The translations under genes and the position numbers were made by a program. A DNA stretch of 64,000 nt from Nocardia arthritidis NBRC 100137 (GTDB lineage Bacteria > Actinomycetota > Actinomycetes > Mycobacteriales > Mycobacteriaceae), in assembly GCF_001612765.1 (NCBI RefSeq), contig NZ_BDBB01000007.1:1-64000 (forward strand), in the 5' to 3' direction. Under the pieces are notes generated by a model. The model ran no database searches. It worked only from the letters and a program-made list of their open reading frames with translations, and was not told where the DNA came from. This document shows positions 52,216 through 60,895 of this stretch, one piece after another. The number at the start of each line of letters is the position of its first letter. The first letter of the stretch is position 1.

Positions 52216-53066
52216 CCGAGACGACGCACGAACCGAAGCTCGGCGGCAACGCGGGAATGTCCAGCGAGTACCTGGAGATCCGTGGCCTGTCGGTGAGTTT
52301 CGACGGTTTCAAGGCCGTCACCGATGTCGATCTGACGGTGTTGCAGGGCGATCTGCGCTTCCTCATCGGTCCCAACGGCGCGGGCAAGACGACGCTCATC
52401 GACGCGATCACCGGTCTGGTCCCGGCGACCGGGTCCGCGCAGAAGACCGGCGTGGAACTGCTCGGCAAGAAGGTGCACCGGATCGCCCGGCTCGGCGTCG
52501 GAAGGACGTTCCAGACCGCGAGCGTGTTCGAGCAGCTCAGCGTGCTGCAAAATCTCGACATCGCCGCGGGCGCCGGCCGCTCGGCGCTCACCATGCTGCG
52601 CCGCCGCAAATCGGTGCTCCCCGCGATCGAGGAGGCGCTGGAGACCACCGGTCTGACCGGCCTGCGCGACGAGCCCGCCGGGGTACTCGCGCACGGGCAG
52701 AAGCAATGGCTCGAGATCGGCATGCTCCTGGTGCAGAACGCGTCGGTGCTGCTGCTGGACGAGCCGGTGGCCGGCATGAGCGCCGAGGAACGTGAGGAGA
52801 CCGGAAACCTGTTGCGCCGCATCGGCGGCGACCGGGTGGTCGTGGTGGTCGAGCACGACATGGATTTCATGCGCGCCTTCGCCACCTCGGTCACCGTTCT
52901 CGCGGGCGGCAAGGTGCTCAGCGAGGGGACCGTCGAACAGGTACAGGCGGACCCGAAAGTCCAGGAGGTCTACCTCGGCACCGCCGCGGCCGTCGGCACC
53001 GAACTGGAGGACGCCTCGACCGCGCCGAGCCCGGACTCACCCCGGAAAGGGGACAGCGATGCTTGA
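52212..53066 (+). CDS. urtD: Urea ABC transporter ATP-binding protein UrtD
   Basis: A 284-aa ATPase of the LivG/UrtD class. Walker A is GPNGAGKTTLIDAITG near residue 60, and GRTFQTASVFEQLSVLQNL follows. The signature loop is LAHGQKQWLEIGMLL, the UrtD form rather than LSGGQ; Walker B is VLLLDEPVAGMSAEE and the switch is VEHDMDF. The ATG overlaps the urtC stop (ATGA). The last eight bases overlap urtE. Confidence 0.95.
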   Translation: MTETTHEPKLGGNAGMSSEYLEIRGLSVSFDGFKAVTDVDLTVLQGDLRFLIGPNGAGKTTLIDAITGLVPATGSAQKTGVELLGKKVHRIARLGVGRTFQTASVFEQLSVLQNLDIAAGAGRSALTMLRRRKSVLPAIEEALETTGLTGLRDEPAGVLAHGQKQWLEIGMLLVQNASVLLLDEPVAGMSAEEREETGNLLRRIGGDRVVVVVEHDMDFMRAFATSVTVLAGGKVLSEGTVEQVQADPKVQEVYLGTAAAVGTELEDASTAPSPDSPRKGDSDA

Positions 53067-53751
53067 ACTCACCGATATCCGCTCCGGTTACGGCCGCACC
53101 GAAGTCATCCACGGAGTCTCGGTGACCGTCCCGGACGACAGCGTGGTCGCCGTCATGGGGCACAACGGCGCGGGGAAGACCACGCTGCTGCGCACGGCAG
53201 TCGGCCTGATCGGCACGAAGTCGGGCCGGATCGAGTTCGACGGGGAGACCATCACCGAACTGTCGCCCTCGCGGCGGGTGCGCCGCGGGATCGCCTACGT
53301 GCCGCAGGGACAGCAGAGTTTCCCCCAACTGACCACCGCGGAGAATCTGCAGGTGGTCGCGGACGGCCGCAAACGCGGCAAGGCGCTGATCGACGAATCA
53401 CTCGATCTGTTTCCCGCGCTGCGCGAACTGCTCGCGCGGAAGGCGGGCCTGCTGTCCGGCGGCCAGCGCCAGCAACTGGCCATCGCGCGGGCGCTGATCA
53501 CCGAGCCGAAGCTGCTCATCCTGGACGAGCCGACCGAGGGCATCCAGCCGTCGGTGGTCGCCGAGATCGAGCGCACCATCATCGATCTCACCCGCCGCGG
53601 CGGACTGAGCGTGCTGCTGGTCGAGCAGCACATCGGCTTCGCGCTGCAGGCGGCGCAGCGTTACTACGTGCTGCGATCCGGCCGGGTGACCTCCACGGGC
53701 GCGGGTGGCGCGGGCGCCGAGAGCGAAGTCCGCTCGGCGATGGCGATCTGA
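53059..53751 (+). CDS. urtE: Urea ABC transporter ATP-binding protein UrtE
   Basis: A 230-aa ATPase of the LivF/UrtE class. Walker A is GHNGAGKTTLL near residue 35, the Q-loop follows GIAYVPQGQQSFPQLTTAENL, the signature is LSGGQRQQLAIARAL, Walker B LLILDEPTEGIQPS and the switch VEQHIGFAL. AGGGG precedes the ATG, which lies inside the end of urtD. It completes the urea importer. A GntR regulator follows after five bases. Confidence 0.95.
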   Translation: MLELTDIRSGYGRTEVIHGVSVTVPDDSVVAVMGHNGAGKTTLLRTAVGLIGTKSGRIEFDGETITELSPSRRVRRGIAYVPQGQQSFPQLTTAENLQVVADGRKRGKALIDESLDLFPALRELLARKAGLLSGGQRQQLAIARALITEPKLLILDEPTEGIQPSVVAEIERTIIDLTRRGGLSVLLVEQHIGFALQAAQRYYVLRSGRVTSTGAGGAGAESEVRSAMAI

Positions 53752-53756
53752 GCGCC

Positions 53757-54458
53757 ATGACCCGCGACAGGGGTCGGATTCCATTGCGCGAGCAGGTGTA
53801 CGACTCGCTGCGGCGGGATCTGGCCACCGGAGCGATCGTGCCGACCGAACGGCTCGGCGAGGAACGCCTCGCCGAGGCATACGGGGTGTCGCGCACCCCG
53901 GTGCGCGAGGCGCTGGCCCGGTTACAGGCCGACGGCCTGGTCGAGCGGCTCGCCGACGGCCTCTACCCGTACCGGCCCCGGCTCGACGAACTCGATCACC
54001 TCTACGAGTTGCGGCTGGTGCTGGAAGCCAGGGGCATGCAACGCGTGCGCGCGCCCGGTGAGGCGCCCGCGCACAATCTGGATCTCGTGCGCGCGGAACT
54101 CGACGCCTGGCGTGCGCTGCGCGACGACCCGCCCGAACCTGGACCGGCGCTGGTGGCCGCCGACGAACGGTTCCACACCAGCTTGCTCGCCGCCGCGGGC
54201 AACGCCGCACTCGCCGAGGCGCTCACCGCCGTGCACATCCGGGTGCGCCCGGTGCGCACGCTGGACATGCCGACTCCGCAGCGGATCGCCACCATGACCG
54301 CCGAGCACATCGCGGTCGCCGAACTCCTGGTGTCCGGTGCGGTGGACGCGGCGGCGCAGACCCTCACCGCCCATATCGACACCTCCCGAACGCACGTGCT
54401 GGCCCGCGCGCAGCACGCACTGCGCCTGACCAAACTGGGCCGCGCCGTGCGGGATTGA
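53757..54458 (+). CDS. GntR-family regulator (FCD type)
   Basis: A 233-aa GntR/FadR-type regulator. The winged helix is REQVYDSLRRDLATGAIVPTERLGEERLAEAYGVSRTPVREALARLQADGLVERL (residues 9-62). The FCD ligand domain includes LYELRLVLEARGMQRV, DERFHTSLLAAAGNAALAEAL and MTAEHIAVAELLVSGAVDAAAQTLTAHI, holding the usual Asp/His metal ligands. It lies five bases after urtE, so it is probably cotranscribed and may adjust urea uptake in response to a carboxylate or ureide. The target is not proven. Confidence 0.88.
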   Translation: MTRDRGRIPLREQVYDSLRRDLATGAIVPTERLGEERLAEAYGVSRTPVREALARLQADGLVERLADGLYPYRPRLDELDHLYELRLVLEARGMQRVRAPGEAPAHNLDLVRAELDAWRALRDDPPEPGPALVAADERFHTSLLAAAGNAALAEALTAVHIRVRPVRTLDMPTPQRIATMTAEHIAVAELLVSGAVDAAAQTLTAHIDTSRTHVLARAQHALRLTKLGRAVRD

Positions 54459-54462
54459 GGGA

Positions 54463-55335
54463 TCAGCAGTTCTGCTGGAAGGGGAAGCATTCGGCGGGCC
54501 GGTGCGACGGCGGCGAGGGAGTCGGGCTCGTCGTACCGGTCGCCGGAATCGGTTGCGCCGAGTCGTGCGCCAGCGCGGTGGCGATCACGCCGAGCACGAA
54601 CAGGACCCCGACCACGGCGATCACGACGACCGACCAGCCCGCATAGGCCTGGCTCTTCGTCGCGGCGCCGGGCTTCGGCTCGACTCGCGGTTTCGGTGTG
54701 CGCGGAACGGTCGTGACCGGTTCCGGCGCGTTCTCCTCGAAGCCCGCTTCGAGAAGTTCCGCACGGGTCGGTGCGATCTCCGCCAGCCCGAGCGCACCGC
54801 ACGCGCCGATCACCCGGTCCGCGGTCCAGTCGCGCGGACCCGCGGAGAATCCCTCCAGGTAGATGCGCAGCTCGGTCGCGTCGGTGACGTTGCCGACCAC
54901 CACGTCCAACCCCGGGCGCAGATTCGTGCGCGCCGGACGCACCACGGCACCGCGGAACGGGACGAGCACCACGGCGCCGCTGATGTGCCCCGGGTCCTGC
55001 AGCGCCCGCTGGAGCATGTGCTTGACCGCGTAGATGCCGTGTTCCACGCGCTCGGCGGGGCTCCCGGATTCCGGGTCGTCCAGTTCCACCGGCGCGTCGC
55101 TGATCTTCCACGGCCCTTCGGCCGGTGTGCTCAGAATGCCGCTCTGCCTGCGCTGGAATCCGTGCACCTCGAGCACGGTCAGGCCCCGCGGGGTGCACAC
55201 CACCGCGTCGACGCGCCGGTTGTCCGCCTCGAGATCGATCACGGCGAAACCGGTGGTCGGATACGACCGAAGGCACGCGACGAATTCCCGCTCGGCGCCG
55301 GAAAGCTCCGCTCCGGGCCTGATCCTCACCAGCAT
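54463..55335 (-). CDS. NERD-like domain membrane protein
   Basis: A 290-aa protein. Residues 1-190 resemble the NERD (nuclease-related) fold: GAELSGAEREFVACLRSY, FAVIDLEADNRRVDAVVCTPRGLTVLEVHGFQRRQSG and later VVGNVTDATELRIYLEG, keeping the D..V..P.G..V.EV pattern. A transmembrane helix follows (WSVVVIAVVGVLFVLGVIATAL, about 228-250) and a short Pro/Ser/Thr-rich outside tail ends in two cysteines. AGGGG lies before the ATG at 55335. Function unknown; nuclease activity is not shown. It converges on the GntR gene. Confidence 0.6.
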   Translation of the reverse strand: MLVRIRPGAELSGAEREFVACLRSYPTTGFAVIDLEADNRRVDAVVCTPRGLTVLEVHGFQRRQSGILSTPAEGPWKISDAPVELDDPESGSPAERVEHGIYAVKHMLQRALQDPGHISGAVVLVPFRGAVVRPARTNLRPGLDVVVGNVTDATELRIYLEGFSAGPRDWTADRVIGACGALGLAEIAPTRAELLEAGFEENAPEPVTTVPRTPKPRVEPKPGAATKSQAYAGWSVVVIAVVGVLFVLGVIATALAHDSAQPIPATGTTSPTPSPPSHRPAECFPFQQNC

Positions 55336-55550
55336 CTGTTCCCCTGCCGACCTGTTGTCCACACCTGACGCCGCGCCAACTCACTGCGGCCGCGGTGACC
55401 CGCACCGGTACTGATGATGACGGGGTACCCGGCCGAAAACCACTCCGAAAGCAAAAGAATGGCGGGCGTTGCGCGGGATACTGCCGAGTAGGCTTTTTCT
55501 CGGTCGGCACCGACGCCGGCCGCACAGACCACGCGGAGGTGGCAACCACG

Positions 55551-56096
55551 ATGGTTTCAGCGCTGCAACCACGCATCTCGCCCGGACGGCTGCGGGAACT
55601 CGGCCCGCTCAACTGGGTTGTCTGGCAGGTGCTTTCCCGCGCCGCGGGCACCGGTGACGCCCACTTGTTCAGCACCCTCGGCCGCACCCGCGGACTGTTC
55701 CGCGGCTGGCTGCACTACTCGGGCAAACTCATGCCGGGCGGGCGGCTACCGCGCCACGAGTCGGAGCTGGTGATCATCCGGGTCGCGCATCTGCGCGGCT
55801 GCGAATACGAGATGGATCATCACATCCGGCTCGGTCGCCGCGCGGGGGTGACGACCGAAATCCTCGATCGGCTGCGCAAGGGCCCCGAAGCGGCAGGTTG
55901 GTCGGACAAGCACCGCGCGCTGCTGGCCGCGGTGGACCGGTTGGTCGAGACGCGCGACCTCGACGACGACACATGGGCCGAGCTCGCCAAGCACTACGAC
56001 GAGCGCAGCCTCATCGAAATCGTGCTGCTGATCAACCAATACGACGGCCTGGCCGTGACGATCGCCGCCCTGCGCATCCAGCGCGACGGCGTCTAG
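55551..56096 (+). CDS. Carboxymuconolactone decarboxylase-family protein (Rv0464c-like)
   Basis: A 181-aa AhpD/CMD-fold protein. The core reads LPRHESELVIIRVAHLRGCEYEMDHHIRLGRRAGVTTEIL, with a single cysteine and the following histidines rather than the redox CxxC of AhpD, so peroxidase activity is unlikely. It closely resembles Rv0464c, the neighbour of ramB in M. tuberculosis. Here ramB is 12 kb away. GGAGG lies about 12 bases before the ATG. Its TAG stop overlaps the stop of the convergent TetR gene. Confidence 0.82.
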   Translation: MVSALQPRISPGRLRELGPLNWVVWQVLSRAAGTGDAHLFSTLGRTRGLFRGWLHYSGKLMPGGRLPRHESELVIIRVAHLRGCEYEMDHHIRLGRRAGVTTEILDRLRKGPEAAGWSDKHRALLAAVDRLVETRDLDDDTWAELAKHYDERSLIEIVLLINQYDGLAVTIAALRIQRDGV

Positions 56097-56875
56097 GCCC
56101 CCGCGGGCGGCCCCTCGATGCGGCGCGCCAGGCCGTCGAGCACCAGCGTCAGCCCGAACTCGTAGGCATGGTCGGCGCTGTAGGCGGCGTCGTGCGCCTG
56201 GCCCGCGGCCGTGCCGACGCGGGCGGCGAGCGGGTAGCGCTCCGCGTCGAACACCTGCGCCAGCACGGGCGCGGCCCGTTCCCACCACTGCCCGTCGGAC
56301 AGCGCGCTGTCCGCCGCCGCCCGCGCGCTGTCGATGGCGATACGGGCGACGGAGGTGACGAACCCGAGCACGAACGTCAGCGCGGCGTCCATCGCGACGT
56401 CGTCGAGTCCGAGGTCCGCGAAGGCCCTCAGCTCGTGGTCGTACTTGGCGGCGAGGCCAGGTCCGAGTGGCGGCCGGGTGGTCGGCAGATACGCCACCCA
56501 CGGATGGCGGGCCAGCATGGCGTGGTTCTCGGCCGCGATCCGGACGACCCGCTCGCGCCAGGGCAGACCGGTGAGGTCCGCGCGCTCCATCCGCGCGTAC
56601 ACCGTATCCAGCATCAAGTCGATCAGCTCGGCTTTGCCCGGCACGTAGGTGTAGGTGGCCATGGGGGTCAGGCCGAGCCGGTTGGCGACCGCGCGCATCG
56701 TGAGCGCTCCGATCCCCTCTGCATCGGCGATCTCGATCGCGGCGGCGATCACCGCCTCGACGCTGCTGCGCTGCTTCGGGCCCCGGCCGACGCCCGATTC
56801 CGGCGGGATCCGCCATAGCAGCTCCAGCGTGCGAACCGGGTCGCCCGCGCCGCTGCGTTCCCTCGGCTGTCCCAC
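56093..56875 (-). CDS. TetR-family regulator (tetracycline-repressor-like C-terminal domain)
   Basis: A 260-aa TetR regulator. RTLELLWRIPPESGVGRGPKQRSSVEAVIAAAIEIADAEGIGALTMRAVANRLGLTPMATYTYVPGKAELIDLM is the extended N-terminal and DNA-binding part of the TetR_C_1 group. The GTG at 56875 has GAGGAG seven bases upstream and is preferred to the ATGs at 56929 and 56944. It is divergent from the VOC gene, with an AAGTAC-AGT-GTACTT palindrome between them. Confidence 0.86.
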   Translation of the reverse strand: MGQPRERSGAGDPVRTLELLWRIPPESGVGRGPKQRSSVEAVIAAAIEIADAEGIGALTMRAVANRLGLTPMATYTYVPGKAELIDLMLDTVYARMERADLTGLPWRERVVRIAAENHAMLARHPWVAYLPTTRPPLGPGLAAKYDHELRAFADLGLDDVAMDAALTFVLGFVTSVARIAIDSARAAADSALSDGQWWERAAPVLAQVFDAERYPLAARVGTAAGQAHDAAYSADHAYEFGLTLVLDGLARRIEGPPAGA

Positions 56876-56950
56876 CGCTGCCTCCTCGACCACCTGGAAC
56901 ACCGATGGTATCGGTGTGACCCAACTCATAATGCACCAAAACACTCTACA

Positions 56951-56965
56951 AAGTACAGTGTACTT
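56951..56965. promoter_or_regulatory. Palindromic operator AAGTAC-n3-GTACTT
   Basis: A perfect 6-bp inverted repeat with a 3-bp spacer lies between the divergent TetR and VOC genes, 31 bases before the VOC start. It is a probable TetR operator. Confidence 0.6.
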
Positions 56966-56995
56966 AGTACGGACTTTTGCCGCCGAGGAGAGCTC

Positions 56996-57373
56996 ATGAA
57001 CATCACCGCTTCCGCCGTCTCACTCAACGTCCCCGACCCGGCCGCCTCGGCGAAATTCCTCATCGACCACCTCGGCTTCGAGGAGAAGGTGTCGGCCGAC
57101 GGGTTCGTCTCACTCGACCGTGGCGACGCCGGCCTGAACGTCATCTACTTGCGCACCGGACTGGCGAGTTTCAAGCCGAAGAGCAAGGCGGGCAGTGCGG
57201 GCGACGGGCTGCTGGTCGTCTTCGTCGTCGACGACATCGATGCCGAATACGCCCGGCTGCGAGACGAGGGGGTGCCGATCGTGACGCCCATCGAAACCGA
57301 GGAGTGGGGCGAGCGGTACTTCCAGATGAGCGATCCGAACGGGATCATCATCCAGCTGGTGCAGTGGGTGTAG
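56996..57373 (+). CDS. VOC-family (glyoxalase/bleomycin-resistance-like) protein
   Basis: A 125-aa vicinal-oxygen-chelate protein with two beta-alpha-beta-beta-beta units: ASAVSLNVPDPAASAKFLIDHLGF and VVFVVDDIDAEYARLRDEG, ending GERYFQMSDPNGIIIQLVQWV with the usual metal-site glutamine/glutamate pattern partly altered. GAGGAGAG lies before the ATG. The substrate is unknown. It is probably repressed by the divergent TetR protein. Confidence 0.85.
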   Translation: MNITASAVSLNVPDPAASAKFLIDHLGFEEKVSADGFVSLDRGDAGLNVIYLRTGLASFKPKSKAGSAGDGLLVVFVVDDIDAEYARLRDEGVPIVTPIETEEWGERYFQMSDPNGIIIQLVQWV

Positions 57374-57508
57374 GACGCAGGCTTCGATTGCCGCTACGCG
57401 GGCAACTGCGCCGGAAGTGGGCCGTCTCGATTCGCGATGGCGTTGTCGCACCGCCACTCCCGACCGCGACCGCCGCGAGGCGCTGGCCCTACGCGCAGCC
57501 GATCGGTG

Positions 57509-58357
57509 TCAGCCCAGCGCCGCACGGAAGACCTCGACAGCCCGGGTAGCCGGTCGGCCGAGCAGTTTTTCCAGGTCCCCGGAGCGCACGTCGAGGATGC
57601 CACCGGCGATGCCCGCGTCGGCGTCGGCGAGCGCCTCGGCGTAGGCCTGCGGCAACCCGGCCTGGATCAGCGCGGCGGCGTAGTCCGCCTCCGGCAGGTT
57701 CTCGTAGCGCACCGGCTTGCCTGCGGCTTCCGAAATCGCCTGCGCCAGTTCGTTGTAGGTGAGGCTTTCGCCACCGCCGAGTTCGTATACCCGGCCCGCG
57801 TGACCGTCGGTGGTGAGCACCCGGGCGGCCGCTTCGGCGTAGTCGGCGCGCGCCGCGCCCGCCACGCGCCCCTCGCCCGCGGCGCCGTGCAGTACGCCCG
57901 ACTCCACCGCGTGCGCGAGACCGCCCACGTAGTTCTCCCAGTACCAGCCGTTGCGCAGCAGGACGTGCGGCACGGCCGATTCGGCGAGCACCGCTTCGGT
58001 GCTCTTGTGTTCCTGCGCGAGGATCAGCGGGTTGTCGGTAGCGCCCGGAATGCTGGTGTAGGCGAGCAGTTCCACGCCCGCGCGTTCGGCCGCGCGAATG
58101 ACATTGGTGTGCTGCGCTACTCGCGCGCCGAACTCGTTGCCCGAGATGAGCAGCACCCGCTCGACGCCGTGGAGGGCACGCTCCAGCGCGGCCGGGTCGT
58201 CGTAGGCGGCCAAGCGGACGTCCACGCCGCGTTCGGCCAGTTCGGCCACCTTCCCGGGATCACGCACGATCGCGACGGGAGTTGATCCCGCGCGCGACAA
58301 CTCCTCCACCACGAGTCGGCCCAGCTGCCCGCTCGCTCCGGTTACGGCGATGGTCAT
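57509..58357 (-). CDS. NmrA/SDR-type NAD(P)H-binding oxidoreductase
   Basis: A 282-aa atypical short-chain dehydrogenase of the NmrA/QorB type. The nucleotide-binding motif is AVTGASGQLGRLVVEELSRAG at the N-terminus. SGNEFGARVAQHTNVIRAAERAGVELLAYTSIP marks the third strand, and VYELGGGESLTYNELAQAISEAAGKPVRY the substrate half. Relatives reduce quinones or sense NADP. GGAGG precedes the ATG. It is divergent from the HxlR regulator, the usual pairing for redox-responsive HxlR/QorR systems. Confidence 0.88.
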   Translation of the reverse strand: MTIAVTGASGQLGRLVVEELSRAGSTPVAIVRDPGKVAELAERGVDVRLAAYDDPAALERALHGVERVLLISGNEFGARVAQHTNVIRAAERAGVELLAYTSIPGATDNPLILAQEHKSTEAVLAESAVPHVLLRNGWYWENYVGGLAHAVESGVLHGAAGEGRVAGAARADYAEAAARVLTTDGHAGRVYELGGGESLTYNELAQAISEAAGKPVRYENLPEADYAAALIQAGLPQAYAEALADADAGIAGGILDVRSGDLEKLLGRPATRAVEVFRAALG

Positions 58358-58386
58358 GACTACCTCCAGAATTGTACGGATTGCAT

Positions 58387-58407
58387 GTACTAACTATTCA
58401 TAAGTAC
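58387..58407. promoter_or_regulatory. GTACT/AGTAC operator for the HxlR regulator
   Basis: GTACT (58387-58391) and AGTAC (58403-58407) form an inverted repeat with an 11-bp spacer, within the wider GCAT...ATGC symmetry at 58383-58412. It lies between the divergent oxidoreductase and HxlR genes, where such regulators bind. Confidence 0.55.
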
Positions 58408-58444
58408 TATGCATTCCGCACCCACTGCGGTCAAGTTGGGTACG

Positions 58445-58852
58445 ATGGCGGTTATGACGACCCAGCACACCGGCTCGGCAGAGGCCGGCGACCCGACGCT
58501 GGAAGCCGACGTCTTCGCGCGCAACTGCGCCTCACGGCCGGTTTTGCAGACCGTGGCCAGTCGCTGGGGCACCCTGGCGCTGGTCGCGCTGCGTGAAGGC
58601 CCGTACCGGTTCAGCGCCCTGCGGCGGCGGGTCGACGGCGTGAGCGAACGCATGTTGTCGCAGACCCTGCAAGCGCTGGAACGCGACGGCATGGTGCATC
58701 GCGAGGTACAGGAGACGATTCCGCCGCGCGTCGAATACACCCTCACCGAACTGGGCGCCGAGGTCGCCGCACACCTGGAATCGCTGATCCAGGTGCTGGA
58801 GACCAACATGCCCCGCGTGCGCGAGGCGCAGGCGGCCTACCACCGCGACTGA
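58445..58852 (+). CDS. HxlR-family regulator
   Basis: A 135-aa HxlR winged-helix protein. The family core is VLQTVASRWGTLALVALREGPYRFSALRRRVDGVSERMLSQTLQALERDGMVHREV, followed by PRVEYTLTELGAEVAAHLESL. The conserved cysteine of redox-sensing HxlR/QorR proteins is present in FARNCASRPVL, so it may sense oxidants or quinones. It likely represses the divergent NmrA-type oxidoreductase. Start choices ATG 58445 and 58454 are equally plausible; the frame opens at 58409. Confidence 0.88.
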   Translation: MAVMTTQHTGSAEAGDPTLEADVFARNCASRPVLQTVASRWGTLALVALREGPYRFSALRRRVDGVSERMLSQTLQALERDGMVHREVQETIPPRVEYTLTELGAEVAAHLESLIQVLETNMPRVREAQAAYHRD

Positions 58853-58899
58853 CCGGGCGCGGCAGGGAAGAGACTCTCCGCGCCGCGGGTTACACGGAC

Positions 58900-59328
58900 A
58901 TGGAACTCGCCGCCGCCGTCGATTTCGCACGCGAACATCGCAGGTCCGTGCTCACCACGATCCGCCGCAACGGGCGCCCGCAACTGTCCAACGTGCTGCA
59001 CGTCGTCGGCGACGACGGCCGGATCCGCATCTCCATCACCGCCGACCGCGCGAAGTATCACAATCTCGTGCGCGATCCATGGGCGGCGCTGCACGTGACC
59101 CGCGAGGATTTCTTCGCCTACGCCGTGCTCGAAGGCTCGGTGGAACTCACTGCGGTCGCCGCCGAGCCCGGCGACCCCACCGTCGACGCGCTCGTCGACT
59201 ACTACCGCACCGCCAACGGGGAACACCCCGACTGGGACGAGTACCGCGCCGCGATGGTCACCGACCGCCGCGCCCTGGTCCTGTTCACCCCCACCCACGC
59301 CTACGGCATGCTCCCGGCCGCCGGTTAG
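58900..59328 (+). CDS. PPOX-class F420-dependent oxidoreductase
   Basis: A 142-aa split-barrel flavin/deazaflavin-binding protein. Core segments are AREHRRSVLTTIRRNGRPQLSNVLHVVGDDGRIRISITADRAKYHNLVRDP and VTREDFFAYAVLEGSVEL, matching the PPOX-class F420-dependent (FDOR-B) families abundant in actinobacteria. It would use F420H2 to reduce small molecules; the substrate is unknown. It follows the HxlR gene by 47 bases on the same strand. Confidence 0.85.
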   Translation: MELAAAVDFAREHRRSVLTTIRRNGRPQLSNVLHVVGDDGRIRISITADRAKYHNLVRDPWAALHVTREDFFAYAVLEGSVELTAVAAEPGDPTVDALVDYYRTANGEHPDWDEYRAAMVTDRRALVLFTPTHAYGMLPAAG

Positions 59329-59632
59329 CGGACCGGCCAGGGTCGGCAACGTCTGCGTCGACACCCTGCCATTGCGTGCCCCGCGACTACGCGCGATTCT
59401 TCTTCGCAGCAACCGCATGCGCGGTGGCGCAGGTGCATGGAGCACCCCACACGATGGCGCCCGGGCGCCGGGGCGCTGCTTTCGCCGACCTGGTCGCGGC
59501 CGGCGAACTCCGCACGCAGTGATTGCCACACAGCGGGCGCTGCGGCCGTCCGGTAGGCCCTTGCCGCCGCGCGCCGCCGTCCGGCTGCCGCGTGCCACGC
59601 GACTGCTCGACCGGCTCGGCACACCGGTCGAA
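59329..59632. other. Gene-free gap
   Basis: These 304 bp lie between the convergent PPOX and NodB genes. Open frames exist on both strands, but none has a ribosome site or family similarity. No clear terminator was found. Confidence 0.6.
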
Positions 59633-60340
59633 TCAGCGGGACATCAGGTCGGAGACGGTGACGAATTGATAACCGGCGGAGCGTAATTCGGCGACGATGC
59701 GGGGGATGGCGGCGATCGACGCCTCGGCGTTCCCGTACATGACGTGCAACAGGACGATCGAACCGGGACGGACCTTACCGAGCGTCTCGGCGACGATGTC
59801 GTCGGCGGTGACGCCCGCCCGGCCCGAATCGGGCTCGACGTCCCACGTCACGGTGACCCGGCCGTGCTCGGCGAGATAGTGCGGCAGCGCCCACAACTTC
59901 TTGCCGTAGGGCGGCCGGAAGGTGATCGGGCCCGCGTAACCGGTTTTCGTGATCTCGGTGTCCGTGCGCTCCACTTCGTCCCGGACCGTGCCCGGAGTGA
60001 CGAAGACCATCCGCCGGTGCGAATAGGTGTGGTTGCCGATCTCGTGGCCCGCCGCGGCGATCGCCCTACCGTGCTCGGGGTGCGCGGCGAGATCACGCCC
60101 GTTCAGGTAGAACGTGGCCGGAATTCGCGCGGCGGCAAGGACTTCGAGCACTTCGGGGGCACGATCGGACGGCCCGTCGTCCAACGTCAGCGCGACCACC
60201 CGCGCGTCGGTGTCCACCCTGCTGACCACGTGACCGGCCAACTGGAAGGTGCGCGCGTTCATCAGGTAGAAGGTGCCCGTCCCCAGCAGCACCACCACGA
60301 CGAGCACCGGCACACTTCCGATCAACCACCTGCGAAGCAT
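59633..60340 (-). CDS. NodB-type polysaccharide deacetylase, membrane-anchored
   Basis: A 235-aa deacetylase. The N-terminal helix (LIGSVPVLVVVVLLGTGTFYLM) is a signal anchor. NodB motifs follow: TLDDGPSD (catalytic base), HEIGNHTYSH (metal histidines), RPPYGKK, the WDVEP segment and SIVLLHVMYGN. It would remove acetyl groups from cell-wall or extracellular glycans such as peptidoglycan GlcNAc/MurNAc. It differs from the PuuE branch at 7.2 kb, which lacks the TxDDGP motif. The ATG at 60340 is used; one at 60361 adds seven residues. Confidence 0.9.
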   Translation of the reverse strand: MLRRWLIGSVPVLVVVVLLGTGTFYLMNARTFQLAGHVVSRVDTDARVVALTLDDGPSDRAPEVLEVLAAARIPATFYLNGRDLAAHPEHGRAIAAAGHEIGNHTYSHRRMVFVTPGTVRDEVERTDTEITKTGYAGPITFRPPYGKKLWALPHYLAEHGRVTVTWDVEPDSGRAGVTADDIVAETLGKVRPGSIVLLHVMYGNAEASIAAIPRIVAELRSAGYQFVTVSDLMSR

Positions 60341-60461
60341 GCACGCTGTATAGCAGACCACCGGCGCCGACGCCGACTCCCGAAGTCCTTACCGACGCGG
60401 AAACCCTTGCCCGAGAAGCAAAGATGCTCGCCGCTCGCGAGACGGAACGGACGATCCCCGC

Positions 60462-60857
60462 TCAGCGTCCGCCGAGGAATGCCTTCGCGGGGACGAACAA
60501 CTCGTGACCCGATTCGAATCGGATGTGCACGCCTTCCGGCCGCCAGTCCGCCTCCCGCAGGACCGGACGCTCGACGTCGGTGATGGCGATCTCGACGAAA
60601 TGTCCGTAGGTCAGATCGGGGAACCGGCCCGTGTACACCTCGTAGGTCCGGTGACGGCCGAGCAGCCAGCTGCGTGTCCGCACGAGGCCGACGTAATGGG
60701 TGGCGGTGTCCTCGGGATACTCGACGTGCTCCGGCTGCGCTATGCGCTGCATCGCCTCGAACCGGTGAAAGCCGGTGTCCGCGAAGATGATCGCCAGCGT
60801 GACACAGCCGAGCACGGCGCCGAGCAGCAACCGCGCGAATGGCCCGGTCCGGGGCAT
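60462..60857 (-). CDS. Hypothetical membrane-anchored protein downstream of lpd
   Basis: A 131-aa protein with an N-terminal helix (FARLLLGAVLGCVTLAIIFAD) and a mixed, beta-rich outer domain (YVGLVRTRSWLLGRHRTYEVYTGRFPDLTYGHFVEIAITD). No family is recognised. It begins just after lpd on the same strand. A GTG at 60890 would place the start six bases from the lpd stop and add 11 residues. Its position corresponds to Rv0463, a small membrane protein, but I cannot confirm similarity. Confidence 0.6.
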   Translation of the reverse strand: MPRTGPFARLLLGAVLGCVTLAIIFADTGFHRFEAMQRIAQPEHVEYPEDTATHYVGLVRTRSWLLGRHRTYEVYTGRFPDLTYGHFVEIAITDVERPVLREADWRPEGVHIRFESGHELFVPAKAFLGGR

Positions 60858-60895
60858 GACCGCCCGGGCCGGGCCGTTCGAGGACGACACGCGAA

